NCBI GenBank assembly: GCA_043421945.1
Contig: JBHOGO010000037.1
Coordinates: 1 to 41,283, forward strand
Reading direction: 5' to 3'
Source: Thaumasiovibrio sp043421945
Lineage (GTDB): Bacteria; Pseudomonadota; Gammaproteobacteria; Enterobacterales; Vibrionaceae
Length of the DNA: 41,283 nt
The notes under the pieces were generated by a model. The model was not told the DNA's origin and did not search any database. It saw nothing but the letters and a program-made list of their open reading frames with translations. This document shows, piece after piece, positions 9,121-18,061 of the stretch. The position numbers were made by a program, and so were the translations under genes. How positions within the stretch are numbered: the stretch's first letter is position 1; every line of letters begins with the position of its first letter.

Positions 9121-9945
9121 ATGAGTAGCGTTCAATTAAACGATCTAGTACTGAAAGAAATCGCGAAAGTTTCTGAAGTGGGTACATACCTTTGGGAGCG
9201 AGAGTGGGCAGAGCGTAATGGAGGCAATATTTCCGTTGATTTGACTGAGATTTTTGGTGAGCCGCCAAGCGATCTCAGCCAGTTTCCACACTGTTACCTA
9301 ACGTCGGTTGGAGAGTTCGCTTTTCCCAAAGAGAGTGCAGGGCATATCTTTTTTGTCAAAGGAACAGGCGAACGCATTCGAGAGTTAGTGAAACCACAAG
9401 ATGCTGGGTGTGTGTTACGCATCGATGATGAAGCGCAAGGCTATCACATACTTTGGGGCGGGAGAGGGCAAAATGACTACTCTCCGACCAGTGAATTTAT
9501 CTCCCATGTGGAAATTATTATGGCTAAGCAGCAACAAGGCTCACTTGACCGCAGTGTGGTGCACACTCACCCACTGGAATTGCTTATGTTATCGCATCAC
9601 CCTGATTATGCTCACAGCGACGATGCTTTTACCCATGCTTGCTGGCAAATGTTACCAGAAGTGAGAGCCTTCGTCCCTCGTGGGATTGGGGTCGTCCCTT
9701 ACTGCATGCCAGGTAGCCAACAAATCGCCGATGGAACTAAGCAAAAGCTCGCTCATGCAGATGTTGCAGTGTGGGAAAAACATGGTGCAGTGTCGACAGG
9801 CAAAGATGCATTGGAAGCGTTTGACTATATTGATGTTGCTAACAAAGGCGCGAAGTTGTTTTTGGGCTGTCTAGCCAGCGGTTTCGTACCACAAGGTGTG
9901 AGTGCGCAAGACATGCAAGATTTAAAAGATACCTTTAATTTGTAG
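9121..9945 (+). CDS. rhaD: Rhamnulose-1-phosphate aldolase
   Basis: A 274-residue class II aldolase, exactly the length of E. coli RhaD. It cleaves L-rhamnulose 1-phosphate to dihydroxyacetone phosphate and L-lactaldehyde. The GGNISVD motif (34-40), the likely catalytic glutamate E125 and zinc ligands H148, H150 (VVHTHPLELLML) and H221 (VWEKHGAV) are all present. The start at 9121 (MSSVQLND) has AGGA about seven bases ahead. An in-frame TTG at 9070 would overlap the end of rhaM and has no support. The reductase gene for its lactaldehyde product follows after 10 bases. Confidence 0.95.
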   Translation: MSSVQLNDLVLKEIAKVSEVGTYLWEREWAERNGGNISVDLTEIFGEPPSDLSQFPHCYLTSVGEFAFPKESAGHIFFVKGTGERIRELVKPQDAGCVLRIDDEAQGYHILWGGRGQNDYSPTSEFISHVEIIMAKQQQGSLDRSVVHTHPLELLMLSHHPDYAHSDDAFTHACWQMLPEVRAFVPRGIGVVPYCMPGSQQIADGTKQKLAHADVAVWEKHGAVSTGKDALEAFDYIDVANKGAKLFLGCLASGFVPQGVSAQDMQDLKDTFNL

Positions 9946-9955
9946 GAGTACAACT

Positions 9956-11107
9956 ATGGTTTTTGCACTAAATCTTCCCAAACTAAGTTTTGCCGGAGCG
10001 GGATCAGTGATTGACGCGATTGAAGCAATGAGCAAGGAACCAGTCAGTAAAATCTTATTAGTTACGGACAGTAACTTAGTAAAGCTGGGCATATTGGATG
10101 GCCTGTTTGCAGAACTTAAAGCGCACAATATGGCCTATGTAATGTTTGATAAGGTGACCCCAAATCCCACGGCCAGCTTGGTGCGAGAGGGTTATCAGCT
10201 CTATAAAGATAATCAATGTGACGGCTTTATTGCGGTTGGTGGCGGGAGCCCAATGGATTGCTGTAAGGCAATTCGTGTGATGGCTGCAAACCCAGGCAAA
10301 GATATCTGTGAATTTAATGGTGTAGGCAAAGTAGAATACTCGGGGGACTTTTTTGTTGCCATTAATACGACAGCGGGTACTGCCGCAGAAATGACGTCCA
10401 ATTCGGTAATAACCGATGAGGAAAGCCAAGTTAAAATGGTCATCATCGATGCCAAGCAGATCCCTGATATCGCTGTGAACGATGCCAACCTTATGTTGGG
10501 TTTGCCCGCCGATGTGACTGCAGCAACAGGTATGGATGCGTTAACCCATGCGATCGAAGCGTATACTACCGTTGGTGCGCACCCACTCACCAATCCGACA
10601 GCATTAGAAGCCATCAAATTAATCGTTCAGTGGCTACCAAAAGCGGTGGATGATGGTCAGGACATACAGGCTCGTGAACAGCTAGCCTGTGCACAATTTT
10701 TGGCGGGAATGGCCTTTAATAGTGCTGGATTAGGTTTGGTACACGCGATGGCTCATCAACCAGGTGCTACGCACAATTTGCCTCATGGTGTTTGTAATGC
10801 GATTTTGTTACCATACATCTGCGAATATAACGCTCAGTATGTTCCAGAGAAATTTAAAATCATTGCAGAAGTTATGTCTGGCACAGCTCTAGATGTGACT
10901 CCAGAGGAAGGTGCAGATATTGCGATTAAGCTCATTAGAGACCTGTCAGAAAGAGTGAAAATCCCTTCTGGGTTTAGTGAACTGGGCATTGAGGCTCATG
11001 ATGTGAGTGGTTGGATTGCTAAAGTGATGGCCGATCCGTGCTTGGGTGGTAATCCACATCAACCTACTGAAAAAGAAGTCGAAAACCTGTATATGGCTGC
11101 CATATAG
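9956..11107 (+). CDS. fucO: Lactaldehyde reductase / iron-dependent alcohol dehydrogenase
   Basis: A 383-residue group III alcohol dehydrogenase that would reduce L-lactaldehyde to L-1,2-propanediol with NADH, regenerating NAD+ during fermentative rhamnose use. The coenzyme site GGGSPMDCCKAI (about 95-106), the TTAGTAAEMT segment (138-147) and the metal ligands D194, H198, H263 and H277 are all present, at nearly the same positions as in E. coli FucO. The close relative YiaY is an alternative name, but placement after rhaD favours the lactaldehyde role. It is the last gene of the operon; a terminator lies 40 bases downstream. I see no lactaldehyde dehydrogenase (AldA) here, so aerobic oxidation would need another locus. 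Confidence 0.88.
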   Translation: MVFALNLPKLSFAGAGSVIDAIEAMSKEPVSKILLVTDSNLVKLGILDGLFAELKAHNMAYVMFDKVTPNPTASLVREGYQLYKDNQCDGFIAVGGGSPMDCCKAIRVMAANPGKDICEFNGVGKVEYSGDFFVAINTTAGTAAEMTSNSVITDEESQVKMVIIDAKQIPDIAVNDANLMLGLPADVTAATGMDALTHAIEAYTTVGAHPLTNPTALEAIKLIVQWLPKAVDDGQDIQAREQLACAQFLAGMAFNSAGLGLVHAMAHQPGATHNLPHGVCNAILLPYICEYNAQYVPEKFKIIAEVMSGTALDVTPEEGADIAIKLIRDLSERVKIPSGFSELGIEAHDVSGWIAKVMADPCLGGNPHQPTEKEVENLYMAAI

Positions 11108-11146
11108 CCTTACTTTGAAACGCCATGACTCTGCCGTTTTATCAAT

Positions 11147-11176
11147 AAAAACCGCTGTCTTACAGCGGTTTTTTTA
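11147..11176 (+). terminator. Intrinsic terminator of the rhamnose operon
   Basis: A perfect 9-base-pair stem, AACCGCTGT (11150-11158) with ACAGCGGTT (11162-11170), has a three-base loop and continues into a run of seven T. Flanking A/T pairs can extend it. It lies about 40 bases after the fucO stop. Confidence 0.92.
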
Positions 11177-11243
11177 TGCACTGAAAGGTGAGCCAGCTCC
11201 GTGTGAGATAGACGTAGAAAGAAAAATGCTTGAAAAGCAGATG

Positions 11244-11562
11244 CTGCGCATTGTAGTTTCTCTGGCTTAACCTCTCACCTAATAACAGTATCACACAATA
11301 CCGGGCTGTTTTAGAAAGCGAACGTTTGTGATGGCCATATCGCTTTTGCCACTTCTTGTTGGCGCCATAAAGTTCTTAGCAACCCACAGTTAAGTTGCGT
11401 GATCGCCCTTGTTCCCAGAAGGTTGCACCGTCTCTTGGTGGAATAAGCGGACCTGCTCGTTTCATCCGTATAGCATTATGGCAATTTCTCGTAGCGTAAG
11501 CACTATCTCCAGATATTTCGATGATTCATCGACGTGTTTGCTTTGTTATGGGACTTCGGCAT
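11244..11562 (-). pseudogene. IS5-family transposase relic, internally deleted
   Basis: The minus strand begins at 11562 with MPKSHNKANTSMN, like the start of IS5-family transposases. It then jumps within a few codons into the C-terminal catalytic region: ISGDSAYATRNCH, MKRAGPLIPPRDGATFWEQ, an in-frame stop after LTVGC, and then ELYGANKKWQKRYGHHKRSL and LSQRNYNAQ at the left end. About 200 central residues are missing, there is an in-frame stop, and the extreme C terminus after NYNAQ is gone. It cannot encode an active transposase. Confidence 0.8.
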
Positions 11563-11641
11563 AGAGCTAGGGTCATTTATTGATGTAACCGATCAGATCG
11601 TAAGTTCCTGATTTAGTCCCATCGAATTACGCAACAAAGCC
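11244..11641 (-). mobile_element. IS5-family insertion sequence remnant with one terminus
   Basis: The right boundary is a terminal sequence reading GGCTTTGTTGCGTAAT inward from 11641 on the minus strand, which resembles the ends of IS903/IS5-group elements. The relic transposase follows 79 bases inside. No matching opposite terminus is visible near 11244, so the left end has been lost. The remnant is about 400 bases, against roughly 900-1000 expected for a full element. The stretch 11177-11243 to its left holds nothing I can assign. Confidence 0.75.
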
Positions 11642-11660
11642 TCTGATAGGCCTGTTTGTC

Positions 11661-11700
11661 AATATAAAAAGCCGGGCTAGGTGATACCCAGAGCCCGGCT
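11661..11700 (-). terminator. Intrinsic terminator downstream of tal-tkt
   Basis: On the minus strand, AGCCGGGCT (11692-11700) pairs perfectly with AGCCCGGCT (11670-11678) around a 13-base loop, followed by TTTTTATATT. It lies 125 bases after the tkt stop and would end the tal-tkt transcript. It also shields the operon from the IS relic. Confidence 0.8.
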
Positions 11701-11825
11701 AATATTGACTGACACTCTTCAGGAGCAATCAGTCAGTAGGGGGATTTTCTTAGCAAATCGGTTCGTAGGCTAATAGCTTTATCTTCTAATAGCCTCGTTA
11801 TCCAATTGCTCAGTCATTCAACTGC

Positions 11826-13823
11826 TTAGTCATTTAATAGCTTTGTCGCCGTTTCAACGATGTTTTCGACAGTAAAGCCAAACATTTTGAACAACTCACC
11901 CGCAGGTGCTGACTCGCCAAATGAGCGCATACCAATGATTGCCCCGTCTAGTCCAGCATATTTGTACCAGTAATCTGCAATACCTGCTTCGATCGCAATA
12001 CGCTTAGTCACTTGGCTTGGCAGAACAGCTTCACGGTAAGCAGCATCTTGTGCATCGAAAACATCTGTAGCTGGCATTGACACAACACGAACTGCAACAC
12101 CTTGTTCAGTTAGAACGTTCGCAGCATTAACCGCGAGTTCAACTTCAGAACCGGTAGCAATAAGGATGATTGCAGGCTCACCTTCACACTCTTTCAGCAC
12201 GTAACCACCTTTGGCGATGTTCGCTACTTGAGCTTCGTCGCGCGCTTGTTGTGCAAGGTTTTGTCGAGAGAAAATAAGTGCTGAAGGACCATCTTTACGT
12301 TCAATGGCAAACTTCCAACCAACAGCAGATTCAACTTGGTCACAAGGACGCCATGTGCTCATATTGGGTGTTAAGCGTAGTGAAGCGATTTGCTCAACAG
12401 GCTGGTGAGTTGGACCATCTTCACCGAGACCAATTGAGTCGTGGGTATAAACTTGAATGTTTTGGATCTGCATCAATGCGGCCATACGCATAGCGTTACG
12501 AGCATATTCCATGAACATAAGGAACGTTGCGCCATAGGGGACGAACCCGCCGTGCAGTGCGATACCATTGATAATCGCCGTCATGCCGAATTCACGAACA
12601 CCATAGTGAATGTAGTTACCAGAAGCATCATCAGCAGAAACGGCCTTTGATCCCGACCACATGGTGAGGTTTGATGGCGCAAGGTCAGCAGAGCCGCCCA
12701 TAAATTCAGGTAATAATTTGCCGTACGCCTCTAAAGCATTTTGCGATGCCTTACGTGAAGCGATGTTCGCTGGGTTAGCTTGCAGATCAGCGATAATAGC
12801 TGATGTTGCTTCGTCCCAGTTTTCTGGCAGTTCGTTGTTTACCCGACGTTTGAATTCTGCAGCCAGTTCTGGATACGCCTGCGCGTACGCTGCATATTTT
12901 TCGTCCCACGTCTGCTCTTTAGCCTTACCTGTCTCTTTGGCATCCCACTTCGCATATATATCAGAAGGAATAACAAATGGCGCATGTTCCCAGTTTAGGA
13001 ATTCACGTGCCGCTGCAATTTCAGCATCACCTAGCGGAGCGCCATGGCAGTCATGTGAGCCACTCTTGTTCGGTGAACCAAAGCCGATAATCGTTTTACA
13101 GCATATCAGAGTTGGACGAGAAGTGTCCGCTTTACCTGATTCAATTGCGGCGTTGATCGCGTCGCTGTTGTGCCCATCGACGTTGGCAATAACTTGCCAG
13201 CCATAGGACTCAAAACGCTTAGCAGTATCATCTGTAAACCAGCCTTCAACTTCGCCATCAATAGAGATACCGTTGTCATCCCAGAACGCGATAAGCTTTC
13301 CAAGTCCTAGCGTTCCCGCTAGTGAGCAGGCTTCATGAGAGATACCTTCCATCAGGCATCCATCACCCATAAATGCATAGGTATGATGGTCAACGATATC
13401 GTGGCCTTCACGGTTAAATTGGTCAGCAAGTGATTTCTCGGCAATCGCCATACCAACAGCATTGGTGATGCCTTGACCAAGTGGGCCTGTCGTGGTCTCG
13501 ATGCCAGGGGCATAACCATACTCAGGGTGACCAGGGGTTTTCGAATGTAATTGACGGAAGTTTTTCAGCTCTTCGATAGGTAGCTCGTAACCCGTTAGGT
13601 GAAGAAGTGAATAAATCAACATAGAGCCATGACCATTTGAAAGCACAAAGCGGTCGCGGTCAGCCCAGTTAGGGTTGGTTGGGTTGTGGTTTAGGTGGTC
13701 TCGCCATAACACTTCAGCGATATCGGCCATGCCCATCGGGGCGCCAGGGTGGCCAGAGTTGGCTTGTTGTACGCCGTCCATGCTCAGTGCACGGATAGCA
13801 TTCGCTAACACTTTACGTTCCAT
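11826..13823 (-). CDS. tkt: Transketolase
   Basis: A 665-residue thiamine-diphosphate enzyme of the non-oxidative pentose phosphate pathway, transferring two-carbon units between sugar phosphates; E. coli TktB has 667 residues. The N-terminal GHPGAPMGMADIAEVLW, the ThDP motif GDG (153-155) through DDNGISIDG (about 182-190), GLGEDGPTHQPVEQIASLR in the middle domain and the C-terminal GMRSFGESAPAGELFKMFGF are all family landmarks. I start at MERKVLANAIRAL (13823); an extension to 13907 has no family counterpart and runs into the tal stop region. It follows tal by 67 bases in the same direction, as in the enteric talA-tktB pair. Confidence 0.96.
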   Translation of the reverse strand: MERKVLANAIRALSMDGVQQANSGHPGAPMGMADIAEVLWRDHLNHNPTNPNWADRDRFVLSNGHGSMLIYSLLHLTGYELPIEELKNFRQLHSKTPGHPEYGYAPGIETTTGPLGQGITNAVGMAIAEKSLADQFNREGHDIVDHHTYAFMGDGCLMEGISHEACSLAGTLGLGKLIAFWDDNGISIDGEVEGWFTDDTAKRFESYGWQVIANVDGHNSDAINAAIESGKADTSRPTLICCKTIIGFGSPNKSGSHDCHGAPLGDAEIAAAREFLNWEHAPFVIPSDIYAKWDAKETGKAKEQTWDEKYAAYAQAYPELAAEFKRRVNNELPENWDEATSAIIADLQANPANIASRKASQNALEAYGKLLPEFMGGSADLAPSNLTMWSGSKAVSADDASGNYIHYGVREFGMTAIINGIALHGGFVPYGATFLMFMEYARNAMRMAALMQIQNIQVYTHDSIGLGEDGPTHQPVEQIASLRLTPNMSTWRPCDQVESAVGWKFAIERKDGPSALIFSRQNLAQQARDEAQVANIAKGGYVLKECEGEPAIILIATGSEVELAVNAANVLTEQGVAVRVVSMPATDVFDAQDAAYREAVLPSQVTKRIAIEAGIADYWYKYAGLDGAIIGMRSFGESAPAGELFKMFGFTVENIVETATKLLND

Positions 13824-13890
13824 AGTATTTCCAGCTAAATGATTGATATCGGGTAAAATGCGGCAGAAGCCGCACTCATAAAGAAGGGAA

Positions 13891-14841
13891 TTACAGTTTG
13901 TCTGCAATCATCTGTTCTAATTTACCTTGGTCTACGGCAAAGTTACGGATACCTTCCGCTAACTTCTCAACGGCCATTGGGTCTTGATTATGCTCCCAAA
14001 GGAACTCTGAATGGCTCATTACGGCCGGGCGCTCTTGAGGCTCAACGTTAGCGATTAACTTTTCAACCACAGTACCTTCGGCGTCAGTCAACTCTTGTAA
14101 AAGCTGCGGGCTAATCGTTAAGCGATCACAGCCGCTAAGCTCAAGGATTTCTCCTGTGTTTCGGAAGCTAGCTCCCATAACGACAGTGTTATAGCCTCGA
14201 GATTTGTAATAGTTGTAGATATTGCTGACAGAGATAACACCAGGGTCTTCGCTTGCTTCAAAATCGCGACCTTCTTTCGCTTTATACCAGTCCATGATAC
14301 GACCAACGAAAGGTGAGATGAGGTATACTCCGGCCTCAGCACAAGCACGAGCTTGCGCGAATGAGAAAAGCAGCGTGAGATTACAGTTAATCCCTTCTTT
14401 TTCGAGAATTTCAGCCGCGCGAATCCCTTCCCATGTTGATGCAAGCTTAATTAAGATACGGTCATTAGTAATGCCAGCATCGTTATACATTTTGATGAGC
14501 TTACGTGCTTTATCTACGCTGGCTTCTGTATTGTATGAAAGGCGGGCATCAACTTCTGTAGATATTCGGCCAGGAATCACATTGAGGATTTCTTTGCCTA
14601 TGTTCACTGCCAGCATGTCTGATGTGTCATCAATTTGCTGTGTGCGGTCATCACTTTGAGATTTAGCCCAGTCAATCGCTTGATCGATGAGTGGTGCATA
14701 CTCAGCGATTTGTGCTGCCTTGAGGATCAATGAAGGGTTCGTTGTTGCATCTTGTGGCTCATACTTACGTATAGCTTCAATATCGCCAGTATCTGCGACG
14801 ACAGTAGTGAATTGACGAAGTTGTTCTAATTTGTTGCTCAT
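13891..14841 (-). CDS. tal: Transaldolase
   Basis: A 316-residue class I aldolase-type enzyme transferring dihydroxyacetone units between sugar phosphates in the pentose phosphate pathway; E. coli TalB has 317. DATTNPSLILKA (31-42), the Schiff-base lysine K132 in ILIKLASTWEG, and FVGRIMDWYK are visible. It is the first gene of a two-gene operon with tkt. The ATG at 14841 is preceded by AAGGTC. Together with tkt it could process pentoses and nucleoside-derived ribose phosphate, which fits the nearby deoD, though they are separate transcripts. Confidence 0.96.
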   Translation of the reverse strand: MSNKLEQLRQFTTVVADTGDIEAIRKYEPQDATTNPSLILKAAQIAEYAPLIDQAIDWAKSQSDDRTQQIDDTSDMLAVNIGKEILNVIPGRISTEVDARLSYNTEASVDKARKLIKMYNDAGITNDRILIKLASTWEGIRAAEILEKEGINCNLTLLFSFAQARACAEAGVYLISPFVGRIMDWYKAKEGRDFEASEDPGVISVSNIYNYYKSRGYNTVVMGASFRNTGEILELSGCDRLTISPQLLQELTDAEGTVVEKLIANVEPQERPAVMSHSEFLWEHNQDPMAVEKLAEGIRNFAVDQGKLEQMIADKL

Positions 14842-15284
14842 ACCTGACGACCTTGTAGTGGTTGAATAACAGTGATATTTGTAAATGTATGTTCGATGCT
14901 AGTTAGCATACTTCATGTCAACACATGTCGCTCACACATGTTTAACAGTTTTTGTTTTCTGTGTACGCTCAACTGGATGAACCATTGAGCGAGCTGTGAA
15001 CTTATGTTGAAGCTAATATCGCGTTATTGCCCCTGTTATGTCAATGCACTTTATACGTAAATGCATTCACTTTTCTTGTTATCATTATGAATTAATAGGA
15101 TAAAATTACTTTCCGCTTCGTGTTTGTTTTAATGCAGGTGTCTGTTCATCTGCTCTTTATTATTGAGCATTTGAACAGTGTAATGGTTGGTTTGGTGTTA
15201 GTAGGGTGTGATGTTTTTTGACGGGCTAACGCCAGATTGTTACTGGGTGTTTGATAATTATTCAATTGGTCATTAGCCGACGCA
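14842..15284. promoter_or_regulatory. Intergenic region upstream of tal
   Basis: 443 bases without a gene. Two copies of ACACATGT (14921-14928 and 14934-14941), each holding the palindrome ACATGT, lie 80-100 bases before tal and could be an operator. On the minus strand a TTGACA (14916-14921) overlaps the first, but no good -10 box follows at standard spacing. The rest, up to the kinase stop, is AT-rich and I see no RNA gene or clear terminator in it. Confidence 0.35.
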
Positions 15285-17963
15285 TTACTCAAGAAAAAGC
15301 GGGGTCATTTCCTCTAAAAGCTTGTGCATTTGAGATTTCAAGCGAAGCATTTGTACTTCAGTCGTGACCTTGTCTGATTTAAGAGCCGTTTCTAAAACTT
15401 GGAGCTCTTCGGCAAAGGGAGCGGCAAAAATACTGTGGGTTGCACTCAATAAATTTTGAGTGAGTGTGTGAGCGTAACGCCGATCTCCTTTATTGATTTC
15501 AGCTTCAATTTTATCGAGGTCATAGCGGTGCTGCCAAAAGTACATCTGTAAAAATCTGACTGCCAGCATGTTATCGTTTTCAGAATTTACTATCAGCTTC
15601 ACCATATCAATATGGTGAAAAGTAGCATCGAGATGAGCGGCCAATTTTGCGTTAGTCGTCGTAGGTATAGGTGAATGGCTATTGATGAGAGCCGCTTTAT
15701 TGCTATTGGACTTGAATAAGTGTCTGAAACGGATCAGAGCGTCATCAATGTGTTGAATATCGAGGGGTTTCGTCAACACGCAATCACAGCCTGCTTCTAG
15801 CATTGCTTGTTGTGTTTCGACAAAAACATCAGCGGTACAAGCAAAGATGGGTATGTACCCTAGTTTGGTGTGTCGACGAATCAATTTTGTCGCGGTAATG
15901 CCATCCATTATAGGCATATGGTTATCCATGAAAATAACGTCGAACGATCTGCTCTCTAAAATATCAATAGCTTGTTGACCATTCTCGACGCTAGTTATCT
16001 CCATCTGCTTATTTTTAAGTAAAGTGGATAAAATCAGAGTATTTAGTGTGTTGTCTTCAACGATTAAGGCCGATAAGCCAGCGACGCTGAGTGTTTGCTG
16101 GTTTAGCTTTCCTTGGCCAACGGTCACGATGTCCTGCCCTTTATGAACGTAGACTTCTGCTAAAACCTGGGTCCCTGTGTTTAGTTCACTTTCAATCTTT
16201 AGGTATCCGTCCATGCACTCCGAGAGCTGTTTGACGATGGCAAGCCCAAGTCCCGTTCCACCGAATTGACGACTTGTGCTTTCTCCAGCTTGTGAAAAGG
16301 GCTGAAGTACCGCTTTCAAGCGTTTGGGTGGAATACCTATCCCTGTGTCTTCACAGAGAATATTTAATGCGAACTGGCCCGTTTTTTTCGAGTCCTCAAT
16401 CGATAAGCTGAGCTTAACTTCGCCTTGTAATGTGTACTTTATAGCGTTACTGAGAAGGTTAGATAGTATTTGGCGTAAGCGGGCTTTATCAGCAAATAAG
16501 AAAGGGCAAGAGAGGTTATTGATTATCGTAAAAGTAAGGCCTTTCTCTTTTGCGAGTGGTTTGAAGGTGCTCTCTATACTGTCTAATAGTTCTTTGACAG
16601 CGAAGTGAGTCTCATCGAGTCGAAACTTTCCTTTCTCTATCTTTGAAAGATCGAGAATATCATTAAGCAGCTCCATCATGTGCTTGCCTGAATTCATTAA
16701 GCTCTTGATGTGTATCTCTTGTTCTTCTGTTAAATCGCTTCTTAGTAGTAGTTGAGATAGCCCGAGCATCCCATTCATCGGTGTTCTTATTTCATGAGAG
16801 AGGTTAGCCAAGAAGGCACTCTTTGCTTGCGCTGATTGTTCGGCTTTTTTGAGTGCTTGCTTGAGCTCGATAGTGTCACTGCTGATTCGATTCGTTGTGT
16901 ATTGTAGCGCTCCAGCAATAACATCAAGCTCATGAGTAGACCGTTTTATTTTAGTATGCGTCACGTCGCCGAGTTTCACCTGTGCTGCAAAACGAGTTAC
17001 CAAGGCGAGGGGACGATAGATAACCTGAGTTAAAACAAAGGCGACGAAAACAGTGGCAACCAGCGTTGCCAGAAAAATGAGCATGAGCTGCTGCTTTGCC
17101 AAGCTAGGTTCTGAGGCAGAGAAATGCGCTGTTACTATCCAGCGTTGATTGTGTTCACTAACGGCACTATTTTGCGGAAATTGCAGTGGTATGCGAATAC
17201 CGAGTTCATCGTCATCAAGTTTTTTAATCGTTGTCTCTTGTAAGGCTATCTCCATCAACTTTTTGGGGGAAATGGATAACTGTTCTCGATGAAGAAAGCG
17301 CTCTCCAACGATGGCCTCATTATTATTGTCGATCAGCGTTAAGCCATAGAGCCCTTTTTGTAGCTGGGCATAACGTTGAAAGGTGTCAGCAACAGTGGAG
17401 AGATCAACCTGTCCGATCAATATATGTTCAACAGTGTCAGAGTTGCCTGGGTGTGCCATTGTGGTAGCAAGGAGTAAACTTGATACGCCATTTTTTTCGT
17501 AAATAGGGCTCGTCGAAAATGTGGTTTCGTTGTCTATTGTACGGCGTAATAGTGCAAGTTGAGGGGCTGAGTAATAATGATAAGGGTTCGTTGTCGCTAT
17601 CGGTGAAGAGCTCGCGATTAACGTCATTTTAAGATCTTCGACACGTAATACAGATAGGCTGACGACGTCAGGCATGACAGCCATTTCTGCTTGAAGATCT
17701 AAGCTGCTGTATTCGGTGTCATTGCCTCGAGTAAGCAATCGAGATGAAACCGCTGTTTGAAAAAAAGGCGTGAGTATTTGCTTGAAATGGGTATTTAGCG
17801 TCATTCCCAGCGATTCTGCTTGCTGTTCAATAATGATGTGACGCTGTTGGTTTAACACGTCAGTCGTCTTTATATTGACGATCCAAAAAATGAAGCATAA
17901 TGGAATAATGCCAGTGAGGACGATAGCTAAAAAAAGACGTTGATTGAAATGTGAAAGCTGCAT
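15285..17963 (-). CDS. Hybrid sensor histidine kinase with receiver and HPt-like tail
   Basis: An 892-residue inner-membrane sensor. TM1 is at about 10-30 and TM2 at 291-316, framing a roughly 260-residue periplasmic domain, probably Cache-like. A HAMP-like linker is followed by a HisKA domain with phosphorylated H390 (NLSHEIRTPMNGML), a HATPase domain with N502/N506, DTGIGI (539-544) and the G-box GGTGLGLAI, then a receiver with D680 (FMDNHMPIMDG) and K732. The C-terminal helical segment (about 780-890) looks like an HPt domain with H832 in RRYAHTLTQNLLSAT; the usual lysine and glycine after the histidine are replaced. No response regulator gene is adjacent. The signal sensed is unknown. Confidence 0.9.
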   Translation of the reverse strand: MQLSHFNQRLFLAIVLTGIIPLCFIFWIVNIKTTDVLNQQRHIIIEQQAESLGMTLNTHFKQILTPFFQTAVSSRLLTRGNDTEYSSLDLQAEMAVMPDVVSLSVLRVEDLKMTLIASSSPIATTNPYHYYSAPQLALLRRTIDNETTFSTSPIYEKNGVSSLLLATTMAHPGNSDTVEHILIGQVDLSTVADTFQRYAQLQKGLYGLTLIDNNNEAIVGERFLHREQLSISPKKLMEIALQETTIKKLDDDELGIRIPLQFPQNSAVSEHNQRWIVTAHFSASEPSLAKQQLMLIFLATLVATVFVAFVLTQVIYRPLALVTRFAAQVKLGDVTHTKIKRSTHELDVIAGALQYTTNRISSDTIELKQALKKAEQSAQAKSAFLANLSHEIRTPMNGMLGLSQLLLRSDLTEEQEIHIKSLMNSGKHMMELLNDILDLSKIEKGKFRLDETHFAVKELLDSIESTFKPLAKEKGLTFTIINNLSCPFLFADKARLRQILSNLLSNAIKYTLQGEVKLSLSIEDSKKTGQFALNILCEDTGIGIPPKRLKAVLQPFSQAGESTSRQFGGTGLGLAIVKQLSECMDGYLKIESELNTGTQVLAEVYVHKGQDIVTVGQGKLNQQTLSVAGLSALIVEDNTLNTLILSTLLKNKQMEITSVENGQQAIDILESRSFDVIFMDNHMPIMDGITATKLIRRHTKLGYIPIFACTADVFVETQQAMLEAGCDCVLTKPLDIQHIDDALIRFRHLFKSNSNKAALINSHSPIPTTTNAKLAAHLDATFHHIDMVKLIVNSENDNMLAVRFLQMYFWQHRYDLDKIEAEINKGDRRYAHTLTQNLLSATHSIFAAPFAEELQVLETALKSDKVTTEVQMLRLKSQMHKLLEEMTPLFLE

Positions 17964-18061
17964 TTAGACCAATTCATGTTCATTTTGGTATAAGTGTAGC
18001 CAAAATGACATGAATGGCAGCAGCTTGTTTAACAAATAGTCAGAGGTAGGAGCTCGCTGTT

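Noticed and set aside
10213..10617. 134-codon frame opposite fucO
   Set aside because: Antisense to well-conserved dehydrogenase motifs; a codon-bias artefact.
12661..13206. 181-codon open frame opposite the transketolase gene
   Set aside because: It lies wholly within tkt on the other strand, with no ribosome binding site or family match.
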